A stretch of DNA of 25,891 bases. It comes from an uncultured Eubacteriales bacterium. Its GTDB lineage: Bacteria; Bacillota; Clostridia; Oscillospirales; Acutalibacteraceae. Below are positions 12,856 through 20,281 of this stretch, one piece after another; within the stretch, counting starts at the first letter, position 1, and the number at the start of each line of letters is the position of its first letter. The DNA lies in contig CAKRRH010000027.1 of assembly GCA_934394855.1 (NCBI GenBank), positions 1 to 25,891 on the forward strand. Reading direction: 5' to 3'. A model generated the notes under the pieces. The model worked only from the letters and a program-made list of their open reading frames with translations. It was not told the origin of the DNA and made no database searches. A program made the translations under genes and the position numbers.

Positions 12856-12998
12856 CTGTAATACTTATTATTTTATCCGCAATGTTTATCGCAATCGCAT
12901 GGTTATTTGATTACCCATATAGATTCATATTTCTATCGGTTGCCGTTATGCTTGCGACAGTCGCCTTAATCGTTGAAATCAAAAGGAGAAAACCATGA
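12840..12998 (+). CDS. small two-segment membrane protein (52 aa)
   Basis: A 52-residue frame with two membrane segments (STVILIILSAMFIAIAWLF and FIFLSVAVMLATVALIVEI) and a basic end IKRRKP. Two ATGs in a row (12840 and 12843) could start it; no ribosome site is seen, so it may be a remnant cut from its own promoter. Its TGA overlaps an ATG (12995) with AAAAGGAG in front, as if a second gene was translationally coupled; that second frame stops after 10 codons. The pair looks like the broken edge of a former operon. No family is recognised. Confidence 0.35.
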   Translation: MMKKSTVILIILSAMFIAIAWLFDYPYRFIFLSVAVMLATVALIVEIKRRKP

Positions 12999-13027
12999 CA
13001 GATAAAAGTGCGGCGCAATTTATTTAA
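12995..13027 (+). pseudogene. truncated start of a lost gene (10 codons)
   Basis: AAAAGGAG and an ATG overlapping the previous stop give MTDKSAAQFI and then TAA. The good ribosome site on a 10-codon frame suggests the 5' stub of a deleted gene. Confidence 0.25.
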
Positions 13028-13186
13028 TTTACTTTTTGCTGTGTTTATTAAGGTGTAAACCTTGCATTATAATTCGTGCCGAAGGCACACCTAACTTATT
13101 ACCTATTACTTTTTACTTATTACTTTCCAAAAATCCCGTATCAAGCTTTATTTGAAGTAAGAGTGAAGAGATAAGAAGTAAAAAGT
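13028..13186. other. AT-rich spacer with TTACTT-type repeats
   Basis: No gene is seen. The motif TTACTTATTACTT and variants recur, with a partly inverse AAGAAGTAAAAAGTAAAA near 13174-13190, so the spacer can fold back on itself. It looks like decayed intergenic repeat DNA at the edge of the remnant. Confidence 0.4.
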
Positions 13187-13218
13187 AAAATCCCGCACAC
13201 TAAAGTGAACGGGATTTT
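13187..13218 (-). terminator. terminator of tRNA-Arg
   Basis: AAAATCCCG (13187-13195) pairs with CGGGATTTT, directly beyond the tRNA's CCA on the minus strand. T-runs on both sides would allow it to work in both directions. Confidence 0.8.
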
Positions 13219-13295
13219 TGGCACGCCGGAAGGGATTCGAACCCCCGACCCTCTGCTTAGAAGGCAGATGCTCTATCCAACTGAGCTACCGGCGC
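13219..13295 (-). tRNA. tRNA-Arg(TCT)
   Basis: On the minus strand a full cloverleaf reads from GCGCCGG (5' acceptor) through the D-arm AGCTCAGTTGGATAGAGC, anticodon arm TCTGCCTTCTAAGCAGA (anticodon TCT), T-loop GGTTCGAATC and acceptor CCGGCGT, with discriminator G and encoded CCA. It decodes AGA/AGG. Its 3' end faces the remnant region to its left, so an older element may have used it as an attachment site. Confidence 0.95.
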
Positions 13296-13301
13296 ATATC
13301 G

Positions 13302-13364
13302 TGTCAATTCATTATCCAAATTGACACCGAATGATATTTTATCATATTGCAAAGCAAAATGCAA
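13302..13364 (-). promoter_or_regulatory. tRNA-Arg promoter and leader hairpin
   Basis: On the minus strand TTGCAT (13359-13364), 17-base spacer and TAAAAT (13336-13341) precede the tRNA. An 8-bp perfect inverted repeat, TGTCAATT/AATTGACA (13302-13326), lies between promoter and tRNA and may form a processing hairpin. Confidence 0.6.
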
Positions 13365-13401
13365 GTATTTTTTTGCAATATTGACGATTATATTATGTTT
13401 T

Positions 13402-15711
13402 TTACATTTTAAACGCCGAATATATTAAATCAAACAATTCGGGACAGCTTTTTCTGACGCTGCACGGCTCGGTCGAAAGCAACAGAAAAAAACCGATTAT
13501 GATTGATGACAAAAGCAGCAGCACGATTGCAAAATAGCACAATTTATGCCCATATCCCCTGTTTCTCATGCGTTCTTCGCAAACAATCAGCAAAACCGCT
13601 GCGGCAACGCAGAACATCGGCGCTATGTCGGCAAGATAACGAAGATTGACGCCGGCGACCGAGAAATCCAAAAACGCAATCACGACAGATAAACCGATTG
13701 TCGCTCCGACAAAAGCTTTGAATTTTCCGTCAAGCCTTGTCTTTTTTACAACCGTCGGATATAAAACTGCCGACCACATAATCGGGAAATTAAACAAACC
13801 GAATGAGGCGCAATTGTAAAAATAGCGTCCGACATTACCGATATTATATAACCTCGGTGCGATTTGCGGGAAGGTGCCGCTTACCCCGACAGGTTCAAAG
13901 AAATAATAATAAATCGCCGGCAGGAGCATTAAAAAGCTGACCGTATTATAGCTTATGTCGCTGACTGTGAGCTGATATTTTGCGCCGAACTCAAACACCG
14001 AATCAAACCGCATATAATTATATGCCATAAGACCTGCCGCCGTGATCATCACAGGGATTGCGAACGCTAAAACGCACAACATCTTATTTTTTGCGCTATG
14101 TTTTTTGTCGGTCAAAATTCCGATATAAAACGGTGCAAGGCTCAGGCACATGATTATCAAGGTCGGGCGTGACGCCGCAACGATTGATGCGCACACGCCG
14201 CAGGCAAGGCAAATGTACCATCTTGGGTTTGAGTATGCACCGATCGTGAAATATGTAAGCAAGAGCAAAAACGCAATTCCGCACAGAATCGGAATCGAAT
14301 AGAAATCGCCGAAGGTGCAAAGAAGCAATATGCCCGACGACAGCGAAAACGCAACTGCGCAAAGCAGGGTTATGAGGTAATTCGGGCGTTTTGCGACGGT
14401 GTTTGCGATTTTGAAAATGAGCATGAACGAAAATATCACGCAAAGCATTGCAAAAAACGAAACCGCTGTTTGATTTGACGGCAATTTATGAGTCAAAAGA
14501 TAGGTCGGATAATAGAGCAAAAATTCGGGTGCAACACCGAAATAGACATAATATTTTCCGTTATAATATGCTCTGTCCCAATCAAACGACACCGCATTAT
14601 TCATAAGATAGCTTGTGTCATATGCCTTGTCTCCCGCTTCAATCAATCTCTCATCCACAGGCACATCAAGGTTCAGCTGTCCCTTTTGGAATGCGTCAAA
14701 AAGCTGATGATAGGGCGATTTTGACATAGGTGACACATCAATGTCATAATCCTCAAATGCGCTGTCGGCTTTTGCCGCAAAAAGCGTTATGCATACCGCC
14801 AAACAACAGCACATCGCAATCATTGCGACAGCAAACTGCCTGACGCTTTTTTTGTTGATTTTAATGTCATAGAGCTTGCATTTTTTAATAAATATTGCGG
14901 CTGTTAATATGAACATCAGCACAAGCACTCTGAAAATGCTGACACTAAACGGACGAATCGGGTCAAGCGTAATATCATCAATATTCGCCTCATCAGCACC
15001 GTTGATTTTTACTTTAAGCTCCGATATTTTATCTGCCTTCAGTTTTACGATCTCGTCTTTGCCGTTTACCTTGACCCATGCGCTTGACGAATCAACAAAA
15101 GCGGAGGATATGTTTGCGTCCTTGAATAAAAACGATACTTCTGCCATTTTAGGTTCACCGTCATTATCCGACAGCCTTACCGACACGCTGTTAATGTCAA
15201 CAGACGCTGTTTTCAGAGTAAATTCGGCATTATTACTTTGGTTTACCGTCAATCCGCTTTCAAGAACGCTCATGTCATTTATATCATAGGCGCTTGTTAA
15301 ATCAAGGCTGAGCGGTTGATTGTTCATGCTTAAAAATGACGATATGTTAAACAATGTGCATTCAAGCAAAACAATAATCAAAGCGGATTTTGCGGCTGTT
15401 TTGACAGATGAACCGACACCGCTATTACTAAACTCAACGCCGAATTTATCGGCAAACGCAAGGTTTGCACCGAGCGACAAAACCGCCGCAATAAATGCAC
15501 TCGGAATGCTTGTTTTCACACCGACCAAGCCAAGCATTATGTTAAAAAAGGTAAAGACCGCAAGAGAAACGGCGGTTGTCAGCACAAATCCGCAAACCGC
15601 CGATTTTATGCCGACGGAGAATCTCACGATATTAAACTTTTTCAGCAAAAGCAAAATCAGAAATAAAACAGCCGACGCCGCGATTGCAACCGGCAAAAAC
15701 AAATAATACAT
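13402..15711 (-). CDS. large multi-pass membrane protein, GT-C glycosyltransferase-like
   Basis: A 769-residue polytopic protein. Residues about 1-130 contain four or so membrane segments. About 135-255 is a soluble beta-rich extracellular-type domain (LTSAYDINDMSVLESGLTVN to DDITLDPIRPFSV). From about 260 to the end are many more membrane segments, interrupted by a loop around PYHQLFDAFQKGQLNLDVPV and FDWDRAYYNGKYYVYFGVAP. That loop, with an acidic residue after the first segments and a YNGKYYVYFG stretch before a membrane helix, is typical of GT-C-fold sugar transferases that use lipid-linked donors. It may decorate the cell wall or a surface polymer. It follows the WYL regulator by 12 bases, so the two form an operon. 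Acceptor and donor unknown. Confidence 0.6.
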   Translation of the reverse strand: MYYLFLPVAIAASAVLFLILLLLKKFNIVRFSVGIKSAVCGFVLTTAVSLAVFTFFNIMLGLVGVKTSIPSAFIAAVLSLGANLAFADKFGVEFSNSGVGSSVKTAAKSALIIVLLECTLFNISSFLSMNNQPLSLDLTSAYDINDMSVLESGLTVNQSNNAEFTLKTASVDINSVSVRLSDNDGEPKMAEVSFLFKDANISSAFVDSSSAWVKVNGKDEIVKLKADKISELKVKINGADEANIDDITLDPIRPFSVSIFRVLVLMFILTAAIFIKKCKLYDIKINKKSVRQFAVAMIAMCCCLAVCITLFAAKADSAFEDYDIDVSPMSKSPYHQLFDAFQKGQLNLDVPVDERLIEAGDKAYDTSYLMNNAVSFDWDRAYYNGKYYVYFGVAPEFLLYYPTYLLTHKLPSNQTAVSFFAMLCVIFSFMLIFKIANTVAKRPNYLITLLCAVAFSLSSGILLLCTFGDFYSIPILCGIAFLLLLTYFTIGAYSNPRWYICLACGVCASIVAASRPTLIIMCLSLAPFYIGILTDKKHSAKNKMLCVLAFAIPVMITAAGLMAYNYMRFDSVFEFGAKYQLTVSDISYNTVSFLMLLPAIYYYFFEPVGVSGTFPQIAPRLYNIGNVGRYFYNCASFGLFNFPIMWSAVLYPTVVKKTRLDGKFKAFVGATIGLSVVIAFLDFSVAGVNLRYLADIAPMFCVAAAVLLIVCEERMRNRGYGHKLCYFAIVLLLLSSIIIGFFLLLSTEPCSVRKSCPELFDLIYSAFKM

Positions 15712-15723
15712 TATAAATATTCC

Positions 15724-16707
15724 TTATTCGTCGTATTTTCGGAGTTCGGTTTTGATGAATTCTTTATACTGCTCGGCGACCGACTTCGGGGAAATGATTT
15801 TCACACCGCCCAATCCGAAAAGCCAGCCGAAAAACTGACGGCTCACCCAAATTTCGGTCGATATGTCAAAATGATCCTCGTCCGCCTTTGAAAACCAAAT
15901 ATCCTTGCCGAATCGGTCGATGACGACAGACGCAAGGCTGTTTTCAAACCGCAATGTCACATCGGTAAGCTCGCCCGTGAACATTGAGAACATCTTGCTG
16001 CCGATGCCTTTATAATCCTCTTCGTTGAACCGGTCATGACCGACCCGCTGTTTTTTCAAAACATTGATTTTCTCGATTCTGTCCGCTCTGAAGTGGCGGA
16101 TAATCTGATTATTAGCGTCAAACGCAACGAGATAATAATTATCGCCGTCAATCAGCATTGCAAAAGGACTGACTACATATTCTCCGTCGTTTTTCGAATA
16201 TATTTTTTTCTTATCGGCACCGAAATGATAATATTTGAACGAAATCTGTTTGTTGTCGTTAATTGCCGAAAAAATCACATCAACGGTATTATAAATGCTT
16301 TCGTTCATCTTCTTGATTCTCGGCTGCAAAAACACCTGCGACGAAAACGACTGAGCCTGATATTTTGATGAAAATTGTTCCAGCTTTTTGATGAGCTCGG
16401 CGGATTTTTTCTCGGTCAAAAATTTTGATGATGAAACGCTGTCCACAAGCAGTTTTATTTCGGGCAGCTGGAACTCACGCTCACCGATATAATATTCTCC
16501 CCTTTTCGGGCTGACAATGTCGATTCCGTATAAATCACGCAGCAGCTCAATGTCATTATAAATGCTCTTTCGCTCCGACTCAATTCCGTTCGATTTCAAC
16601 ATCTCGATTATCATCGGCACGGTGACGGTGTGTTCCTCGTCGGAACTGCTGTATAAATAGTCCTTAATATAAAGCAATTTCAGCTTTTGAAACGGCTTTT
16701 TGGGCAT
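15724..16707 (-). CDS. WYL-domain transcriptional regulator
   Basis: A 327-residue regulator. The N-terminal winged helix spans about 8-75 (KLKLLYIKDYLYSSSDEEHT to SIYNDIELLRDLYGIDI). The WYL domain spans about 140-215, with the ligand-binding region around DNYYLVAFDANNQIIRHFRA. A C-terminal WCX extension includes FFGWLFGLGGVKIISP. WYL proteins sense nucleotides or other ligands and often control stress, DNA-damage or defence genes. Here it precedes a membrane protein gene by 12 bases and is divergent from an unknown gene, either of which could be its target. GGGGTGAG lies at the right distance before the ATG. Confidence 0.92.
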   Translation of the reverse strand: MPKKPFQKLKLLYIKDYLYSSSDEEHTVTVPMIIEMLKSNGIESERKSIYNDIELLRDLYGIDIVSPKRGEYYIGEREFQLPEIKLLVDSVSSSKFLTEKKSAELIKKLEQFSSKYQAQSFSSQVFLQPRIKKMNESIYNTVDVIFSAINDNKQISFKYYHFGADKKKIYSKNDGEYVVSPFAMLIDGDNYYLVAFDANNQIIRHFRADRIEKINVLKKQRVGHDRFNEEDYKGIGSKMFSMFTGELTDVTLRFENSLASVVIDRFGKDIWFSKADEDHFDISTEIWVSRQFFGWLFGLGGVKIISPKSVAEQYKEFIKTELRKYDE

Positions 16708-16735
16708 AATCTCACCCCTTTTTTGATTATAATTC

Positions 16736-16764
16736 AGTATAGCATATATGAACGAAAATTACAA
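16736..16764 (-). promoter_or_regulatory. promoter of the WYL operon
   Basis: On the minus strand TTGTAA (16759-16764), 17-base spacer, TATACT (16736-16741). The 78-base divergent spacer has inverted CTCACCC/GGGTGAG ends that are the two genes' ribosome sites. Confidence 0.6.
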
Positions 16765-16785
16765 CCAAAAGGGTGAGTGATAAAT

Positions 16786-17514
16786 ATGAAAACGATCTGC
16801 AAAATCACGCCGAGTGCAAAGCTCAAAGGATTCAGAAAACATGAGATTGAGAAGAAAGAATTCATGGGGCGTGAATATATTGAGCTGAAGATTTCAAAAA
16901 GAATCGGCAAGCGGGAGTTTTTCGCTTTAATTTGTCGGCTGAAAAATGAGATTTCGCTGTTTTTGTGCCCGAATAAATACCGTGAAATAATAAAACAATG
17001 CGGCGTTGAAGTGTTTGATGAGCACAGAATTTTATCTCTGCTCACATTAAATTTTGCCGTAAAAATGCTGAATCACAACAAAAGCGCCGCAAAATCAATG
17101 TCATTGTGCCTTGTTGACAAACGGCTTGAATATAAATCGAGCATTCACCGTCTTGTCACGCTTTGCAGATCCGTCAAAATTATGGGCTGCGAAACACTTG
17201 ATGAATTCAGCACGCTTTGTGATGATATATTCGAAAAAACAGGGGCTGAGCCGTCAATTTGCCGTTCAAATGCAAAATTCGATATGATAATTTTGCCGAA
17301 AACACATACGCTAATCATAAATCGGCAAAAATATACCGTAACTAAGGGATGCTTTGATTTAGGAGAAGAAAACCTGCTTGCACTTTGCATGATAAGCGTT
17401 TTTGGTGCCGCGGCAATGCCAGATATGACGCCGATTTTGCAGATGAATGACAAAACCGTGGGGCTGTTTGATATTTTGCTTTCATCGGAGTCAAAAAATG
17501 TCATATGGAAATAA
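16786..17514 (+). CDS. hypothetical protein (242 aa)
   Basis: A 242-residue soluble protein I do not recognise. It opens MKTICKITPSAKLKGFRKHE, is rich in lysine and cysteine, and has no membrane segment or evident catalytic motif. Hydrophobic helices appear near SLCLVDKRLEYKSSIHRLVT and in the C-terminal region (ENLLALCMISVFGAAAMPDM). The longer frame starts three codons earlier, but GGGTGAGTG before the ATG at 16786 favours the shorter form. It is divergent from the WYL regulator across 78 bases, so regulation by that protein is plausible. The following gene, corA, has its own promoter, so this is probably monocistronic. Confidence 0.7.
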   Translation: MKTICKITPSAKLKGFRKHEIEKKEFMGREYIELKISKRIGKREFFALICRLKNEISLFLCPNKYREIIKQCGVEVFDEHRILSLLTLNFAVKMLNHNKSAAKSMSLCLVDKRLEYKSSIHRLVTLCRSVKIMGCETLDEFSTLCDDIFEKTGAEPSICRSNAKFDMIILPKTHTLIINRQKYTVTKGCFDLGEENLLALCMISVFGAAAMPDMTPILQMNDKTVGLFDILLSSESKNVIWK

Positions 17515-17522
17515 TTTTTTTG

Positions 17523-17551
17523 TTGCAATGATAAAAGCTGTATGTTAAAAT
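17523..17551 (+). promoter_or_regulatory. promoter of the corA leader
   Basis: TTGCAA (17523-17528), 17-base spacer, TAAAAT (17546-17551). Transcription should start at about 17558, right at a CATATG hairpin. Confidence 0.6.
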
Positions 17552-17557
17552 AAAATG

Positions 17558-17730
17558 GCATATGAAAGCATTCGCTTTACATATGAAAAATCATCGAAAT
17601 GAAAGGGATGAACACAACTTGAGTTCCGACTCTACACATCCGCGAAGTTGCGGAGACATTGACAAACCGGGCGGGCGTGGTTGTGTCCGTTGCTTCACTG
17701 CGCTTCTCCGGTAAAAAGGAGAGAAAAAAG
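17558..17730 (+). promoter_or_regulatory. structured 5' leader of corA, candidate riboswitch or leader-peptide control
   Basis: About 173 bases separate the predicted start from the corA ATG. Elements in order: a stem CATATGAAAGC/GCTTTACATATG (17559-17585); a long-range helix ACACAAC/GTTGTGT (17612-17618 with 17680-17686); within it GAGT-tccg-ACTC (17621-17632) and TCCGC-gaagtt-GCGGA (17639-17654); and finally TCTCC (17705-17709) pairing with GGAGA (17718-17722), which hides the ribosome site. It does not match the M-box/ykoK consensus as I know it. A sequestered ribosome site plus a multibranch domain is riboswitch-like; the ligand could be Mg2+ or another metal, which is inference. Confidence 0.55.
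17583..17714 (+). CDS. possible leader peptide upstream of corA (43 aa)
   Basis: A 43-codon frame runs from ATG 17583 to TAA 17712-17714, stopping just 3 bases before the corA ribosome site. The peptide contains three cysteines late in the sequence (SCGD, GCVRC) and proline codons in the middle. It lacks a clear ribosome site. A ribosome translating it would melt the long-range helix and reach the sequestering stem, so it could couple translation to corA expression. Enterobacterial corA and mgtA have leader peptides, but no sequence relation is claimed. It may equally be a chance frame in a structured RNA. Confidence 0.25.
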   Translation: MKNHRNERDEHNLSSDSTHPRSCGDIDKPGGRGCVRCFTALLR

Positions 17731-18669
17731 ATGATAACATTTTACAAAACGGTCGATAACTGTGTTTGTGAAACCGAGGTTTATGAACAGGGCTGTTGGA
17801 TGAGCGTAATTTCACCCGACAAGGAAGAAATCGATTCACTCAAACACGAGTATAAAATCGATCCGACCTACATCAGCTCATCGCTTGATGAAGAGGAATC
17901 TTCGCACATTGAAACCGAGGACGGATTTACATTTCTGACCTTCGACATTCCGTGCGTCGAAAAAGAGGACGATAACCTCATTTATAACACATCGCCTATC
18001 GGTGTGATCGTCACCCCCGAATGTGTTATTACCATTGCAAAAAAGGATAATCCGGTGTTAATGGATTTTGAGCAAGGTGTTGTAAAAAATGTGCAGACAG
18101 CGCATAAAACAAGATTCGTTTTGCTGATGCTTTTCAGAATGGCTACACGCTTTTTGCAATATCTGAAACAGATCGACAAATATTCAAGCAATCTTGAATC
18201 AAAGCTCCGCCGTTCAATGAAAAATAAGGAATTGACCCAGCTGCTCGATCTTGAAAAATCGCTCGTATATTTTCAAACATCGCTTAATTCAAACAACACA
18301 ATGATCAAAAAACTCGCCAGAGGCAAATATTTAAAGCTATATGAAGAGGACGAGGATCTGCTTGATGATGTTTCAATCGAAATGGCGCAGGCAATCGAGA
18401 TGTGTAACATTTATGCTTCAATTTTGTCCGGCACAATGGACGCTTTTGCTTCGGTAATTTCAAACAACCTCAACATTGTAATGAAAGTGCTTACTTCAAT
18501 TACGATCTTGATGGCGATTCCGACAATGGTGTTCAGCTTTTACGGCATGAATACCGGCTCGCAGGCAGGCGGACTCCCCCTTGCGGGATTTTGGCTTTGG
18601 CCGACGCTGATTGCGCTTGCGGCAACCGTCATCGTCGGTATAATTTTGTATAAAAAAGATATGTTTTAA
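17731..18669 (+). CDS. corA: CorA-family Mg2+ (divalent metal) transporter
   Basis: A 312-residue CorA-type channel subunit. It has an N-terminal cytoplasmic alpha/beta domain (about 1-150), the long pore helix region (about 160-255) and two C-terminal membrane helices separated by the signature YGMN in FSFYGMNTG near residue 280, ending with the basic KKDMF. CorA forms a pentamer and admits Mg2+ (sometimes Co2+ or Ni2+) down its gradient. A longer frame begins at 17659; AAGGAG ten bases before the ATG at 17731 and the normal CorA N-terminus support the shorter one. Expression is probably controlled by the structured leader. Confidence 0.95.
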   Translation: MITFYKTVDNCVCETEVYEQGCWMSVISPDKEEIDSLKHEYKIDPTYISSSLDEEESSHIETEDGFTFLTFDIPCVEKEDDNLIYNTSPIGVIVTPECVITIAKKDNPVLMDFEQGVVKNVQTAHKTRFVLLMLFRMATRFLQYLKQIDKYSSNLESKLRRSMKNKELTQLLDLEKSLVYFQTSLNSNNTMIKKLARGKYLKLYEEDEDLLDDVSIEMAQAIEMCNIYASILSGTMDAFASVISNNLNIVMKVLTSITILMAIPTMVFSFYGMNTGSQAGGLPLAGFWLWPTLIALAATVIVGIILYKKDMF

Positions 18670-18674
18670 AAATT

Positions 18675-18696
18675 AGCCGGAGCACCCACTCCGGCT
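18675..18696 (+). terminator. stem-loop after corA (weak terminator)
   Basis: AGCCGGAG/CTCCGGCT, a perfect 8-bp stem with loop CACCCA, lies a few bases after the corA stop. Only a broken T-rich run follows, so termination may be partial and the next gene may share the transcript. Confidence 0.55.
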
Positions 18697-18728
18697 GAAC
18701 TTATTTATATTTTAAAAGGAGTATTATC

Positions 18729-19457
18729 ATGCGCATTTTGATAATTCGCCACGGCGACCCCGATTATTCGATCGATTCGCTCACCGAAAAAGGCTGGCGT
18801 GAGGCTCATCTTTTGGCTGACAGGCTTGTTAATGAAAAAATCGACGACATATATTGCTCAACGCTCGGTCGTGCCCGTGACACGGCAAAGGAAACGCTTG
18901 AGCGCAAAAAAATGACCGCTACATACTGCGAATGGTTAAAAGAGATAAACTACATGAAGGTTGACAACCCGAATGAACCGGGCACCGAAAAATCGATGTG
19001 GGATTTCATGCCGAGATTTTTCTGCAACGATGAGCTTCTCCACCAAAAGGACGCTTGGAAAAACGACGGTTTATTCGATAATACCGAGATCACCCGACAA
19101 TATGATGAGATATGCTCGGCGCTTGACGGGGTTTTGAGCAAACATGGATACAAACGGCACGGCAATATGTATTTGACCGAATGCGGAAACCACGACACCG
19201 TTGCATTTTTCTGTCATTTCGGACTTGGCTCGATTTTGCTTTCGCACCTGCTCAATGTGTCTCCGTTTATCACGCTGCAAAACACATTTTTGGCGCCGAC
19301 CTCGGTTACCGAAATCATCACCGAGGAACGAATCAAGGGTGAAGCGTCACTCAGAGCGCAGAAAATCGGCGACATATCGCACTTATATGTCGCAAATGAG
19401 CCGATATCATTTTCTGGCAGGTTTTGTGAATGCTTTGAAGATGACACAAGGCACTGA
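18729..19457 (+). CDS. histidine phosphatase (phosphoglycerate mutase-like)
   Basis: A 242-residue histidine phosphatase superfamily protein. The catalytic RHG is at residues 7-9 (IIRHGDPDY), the second phosphate-binding arginine is in STLGRARDTA near 44-54, and the second histidine is in FFCHFGLG near 160. It is longer than simple cobC-type enzymes, with extra helices between. These enzymes remove phosphate from small metabolites or proteins through a phosphohistidine; the substrate cannot be read here. AAAGGAG is placed before the ATG. It may be co-transcribed with corA through a weak terminator. Confidence 0.9.
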   Translation: MRILIIRHGDPDYSIDSLTEKGWREAHLLADRLVNEKIDDIYCSTLGRARDTAKETLERKKMTATYCEWLKEINYMKVDNPNEPGTEKSMWDFMPRFFCNDELLHQKDAWKNDGLFDNTEITRQYDEICSALDGVLSKHGYKRHGNMYLTECGNHDTVAFFCHFGLGSILLSHLLNVSPFITLQNTFLAPTSVTEIITEERIKGEASLRAQKIGDISHLYVANEPISFSGRFCECFEDDTRH

Positions 19458-19503
19458 TTTTTATGTATTTTGCACAAATAATTCATAAAGATTACAATAT
19501 AAC

Positions 19504-19533
19504 TTGACAAACAATCGGTAAAAGCGGTAAAAT
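19504..19533 (+). promoter_or_regulatory. promoter of the cytidylate-kinase-like gene
   Basis: TTGACA (19504-19509), 18-base spacer, TAAAAT (19528-19533), upstream of the ATG at 19580. Confidence 0.7.
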
Positions 19534-19579
19534 AACGATAGAGAGATTTACTTTAATTTTGCAAGAAGGTGTTTTTTCT

Positions 19580-20200
19580 ATGGCTAATCTTGTTTTTGCA
19601 ATTTCACGCACTTTCGGCAGCGGCGGAAGAATCATCGGACACAAAATCTCTGAAATGCTCGGCTGCGATTTCTATGACAAAGAGCTGATCAAGCTTGCGT
19701 CAATCGACAGCGGAATTAACGAGCGTCTGTTTTCAAAGGCAGATGAGAACAAAAAGCCGGGACTTTTCAAATCAACGGGAGTATATCGCGATGAGCTGAT
19801 TACGCCCGATTCAAGCGACTTTGTATCGGACGAAAATCTCTTTAACTATCAGGCTAAAATCGTAAAGGGACTGGCGCTTGCAAAAAATTGCGTAATCGTC
19901 GGCAGGTGTTCGGACTATGTTTTGAGAAATGAGGACATTAACCTTGTCAAGGTGTTTATTCATGCGCCCGAAAAGGTGTGTGTAAACACGGTCATGGAAA
20001 TGTATTCATTATCCGAAAAGGACGCCGCAAAACGCGTTGAGAAGATCGACAAGGCTCGTTCGGAATATTATAAATATTACACCGGAAACGAGTGGGACGA
20101 TGTTAATAATTTTGACATTTGTCTTGACAGCTCGGTGCTCGGTTATGACAAGACCGCAAAAGCAATCATTGAATATGCTAAGCTTCGTTTCGAGAGCTGA
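19580..20200 (+). CDS. cytidylate kinase-like family protein
   Basis: A 206-residue P-loop protein of the cytidylate kinase-like family, distinct from the housekeeping Cmk. The loop is unusual: ISRTFGSGGRIIGHKISEML near 8-27, where SGGRIIG takes the place of the classic GxxxxGK(S/T). Other marks are the CDFYDKELI segment, a GRCSDYVL strand-turn near 112, and a LID-like region SLSEKDAAKRVEKIDKARSE. The family binds nucleotide-like ligands and is widespread in Clostridia; its substrate is not established. AGAAGGTG precedes the ATG at 19580, preferred over an ATG seven codons earlier. Confidence 0.85.
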   Translation: MANLVFAISRTFGSGGRIIGHKISEMLGCDFYDKELIKLASIDSGINERLFSKADENKKPGLFKSTGVYRDELITPDSSDFVSDENLFNYQAKIVKGLALAKNCVIVGRCSDYVLRNEDINLVKVFIHAPEKVCVNTVMEMYSLSEKDAAKRVEKIDKARSEYYKYYTGNEWDDVNNFDICLDSSVLGYDKTAKAIIEYAKLRFES

Positions 20201-20222
20201 AAACATAACAGATTTTAAAAAT

Positions 20223-20256
20223 ATACTTCGGATTTTTCGTCCGAAGTATGTTTTAT
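20223..20256 (+). terminator. terminator-like hairpin after the kinase-like gene
   Basis: ATACTTCGGA/TCCGAAGTAT form a perfect 10-bp stem around TTTTTCG, followed by GTTTTATG. It separates the kinase-like gene from malic enzyme. Confidence 0.75.
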
Positions 20257-20281
20257 GTATATAAGCAAAAGAGGTAGATTT

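Noticed and set aside
13028..13186. Insertion sequence remnant near the TTACTT repeats
   Set aside because: No terminal inverted repeats, target duplication or transposase fragment could be seen; it is simple AT-rich repeat DNA.
17558..17730. M-box (ykoK) magnesium riboswitch upstream of corA
   Set aside because: The length and known conserved M-box blocks are not visible, although the leader is clearly structured.
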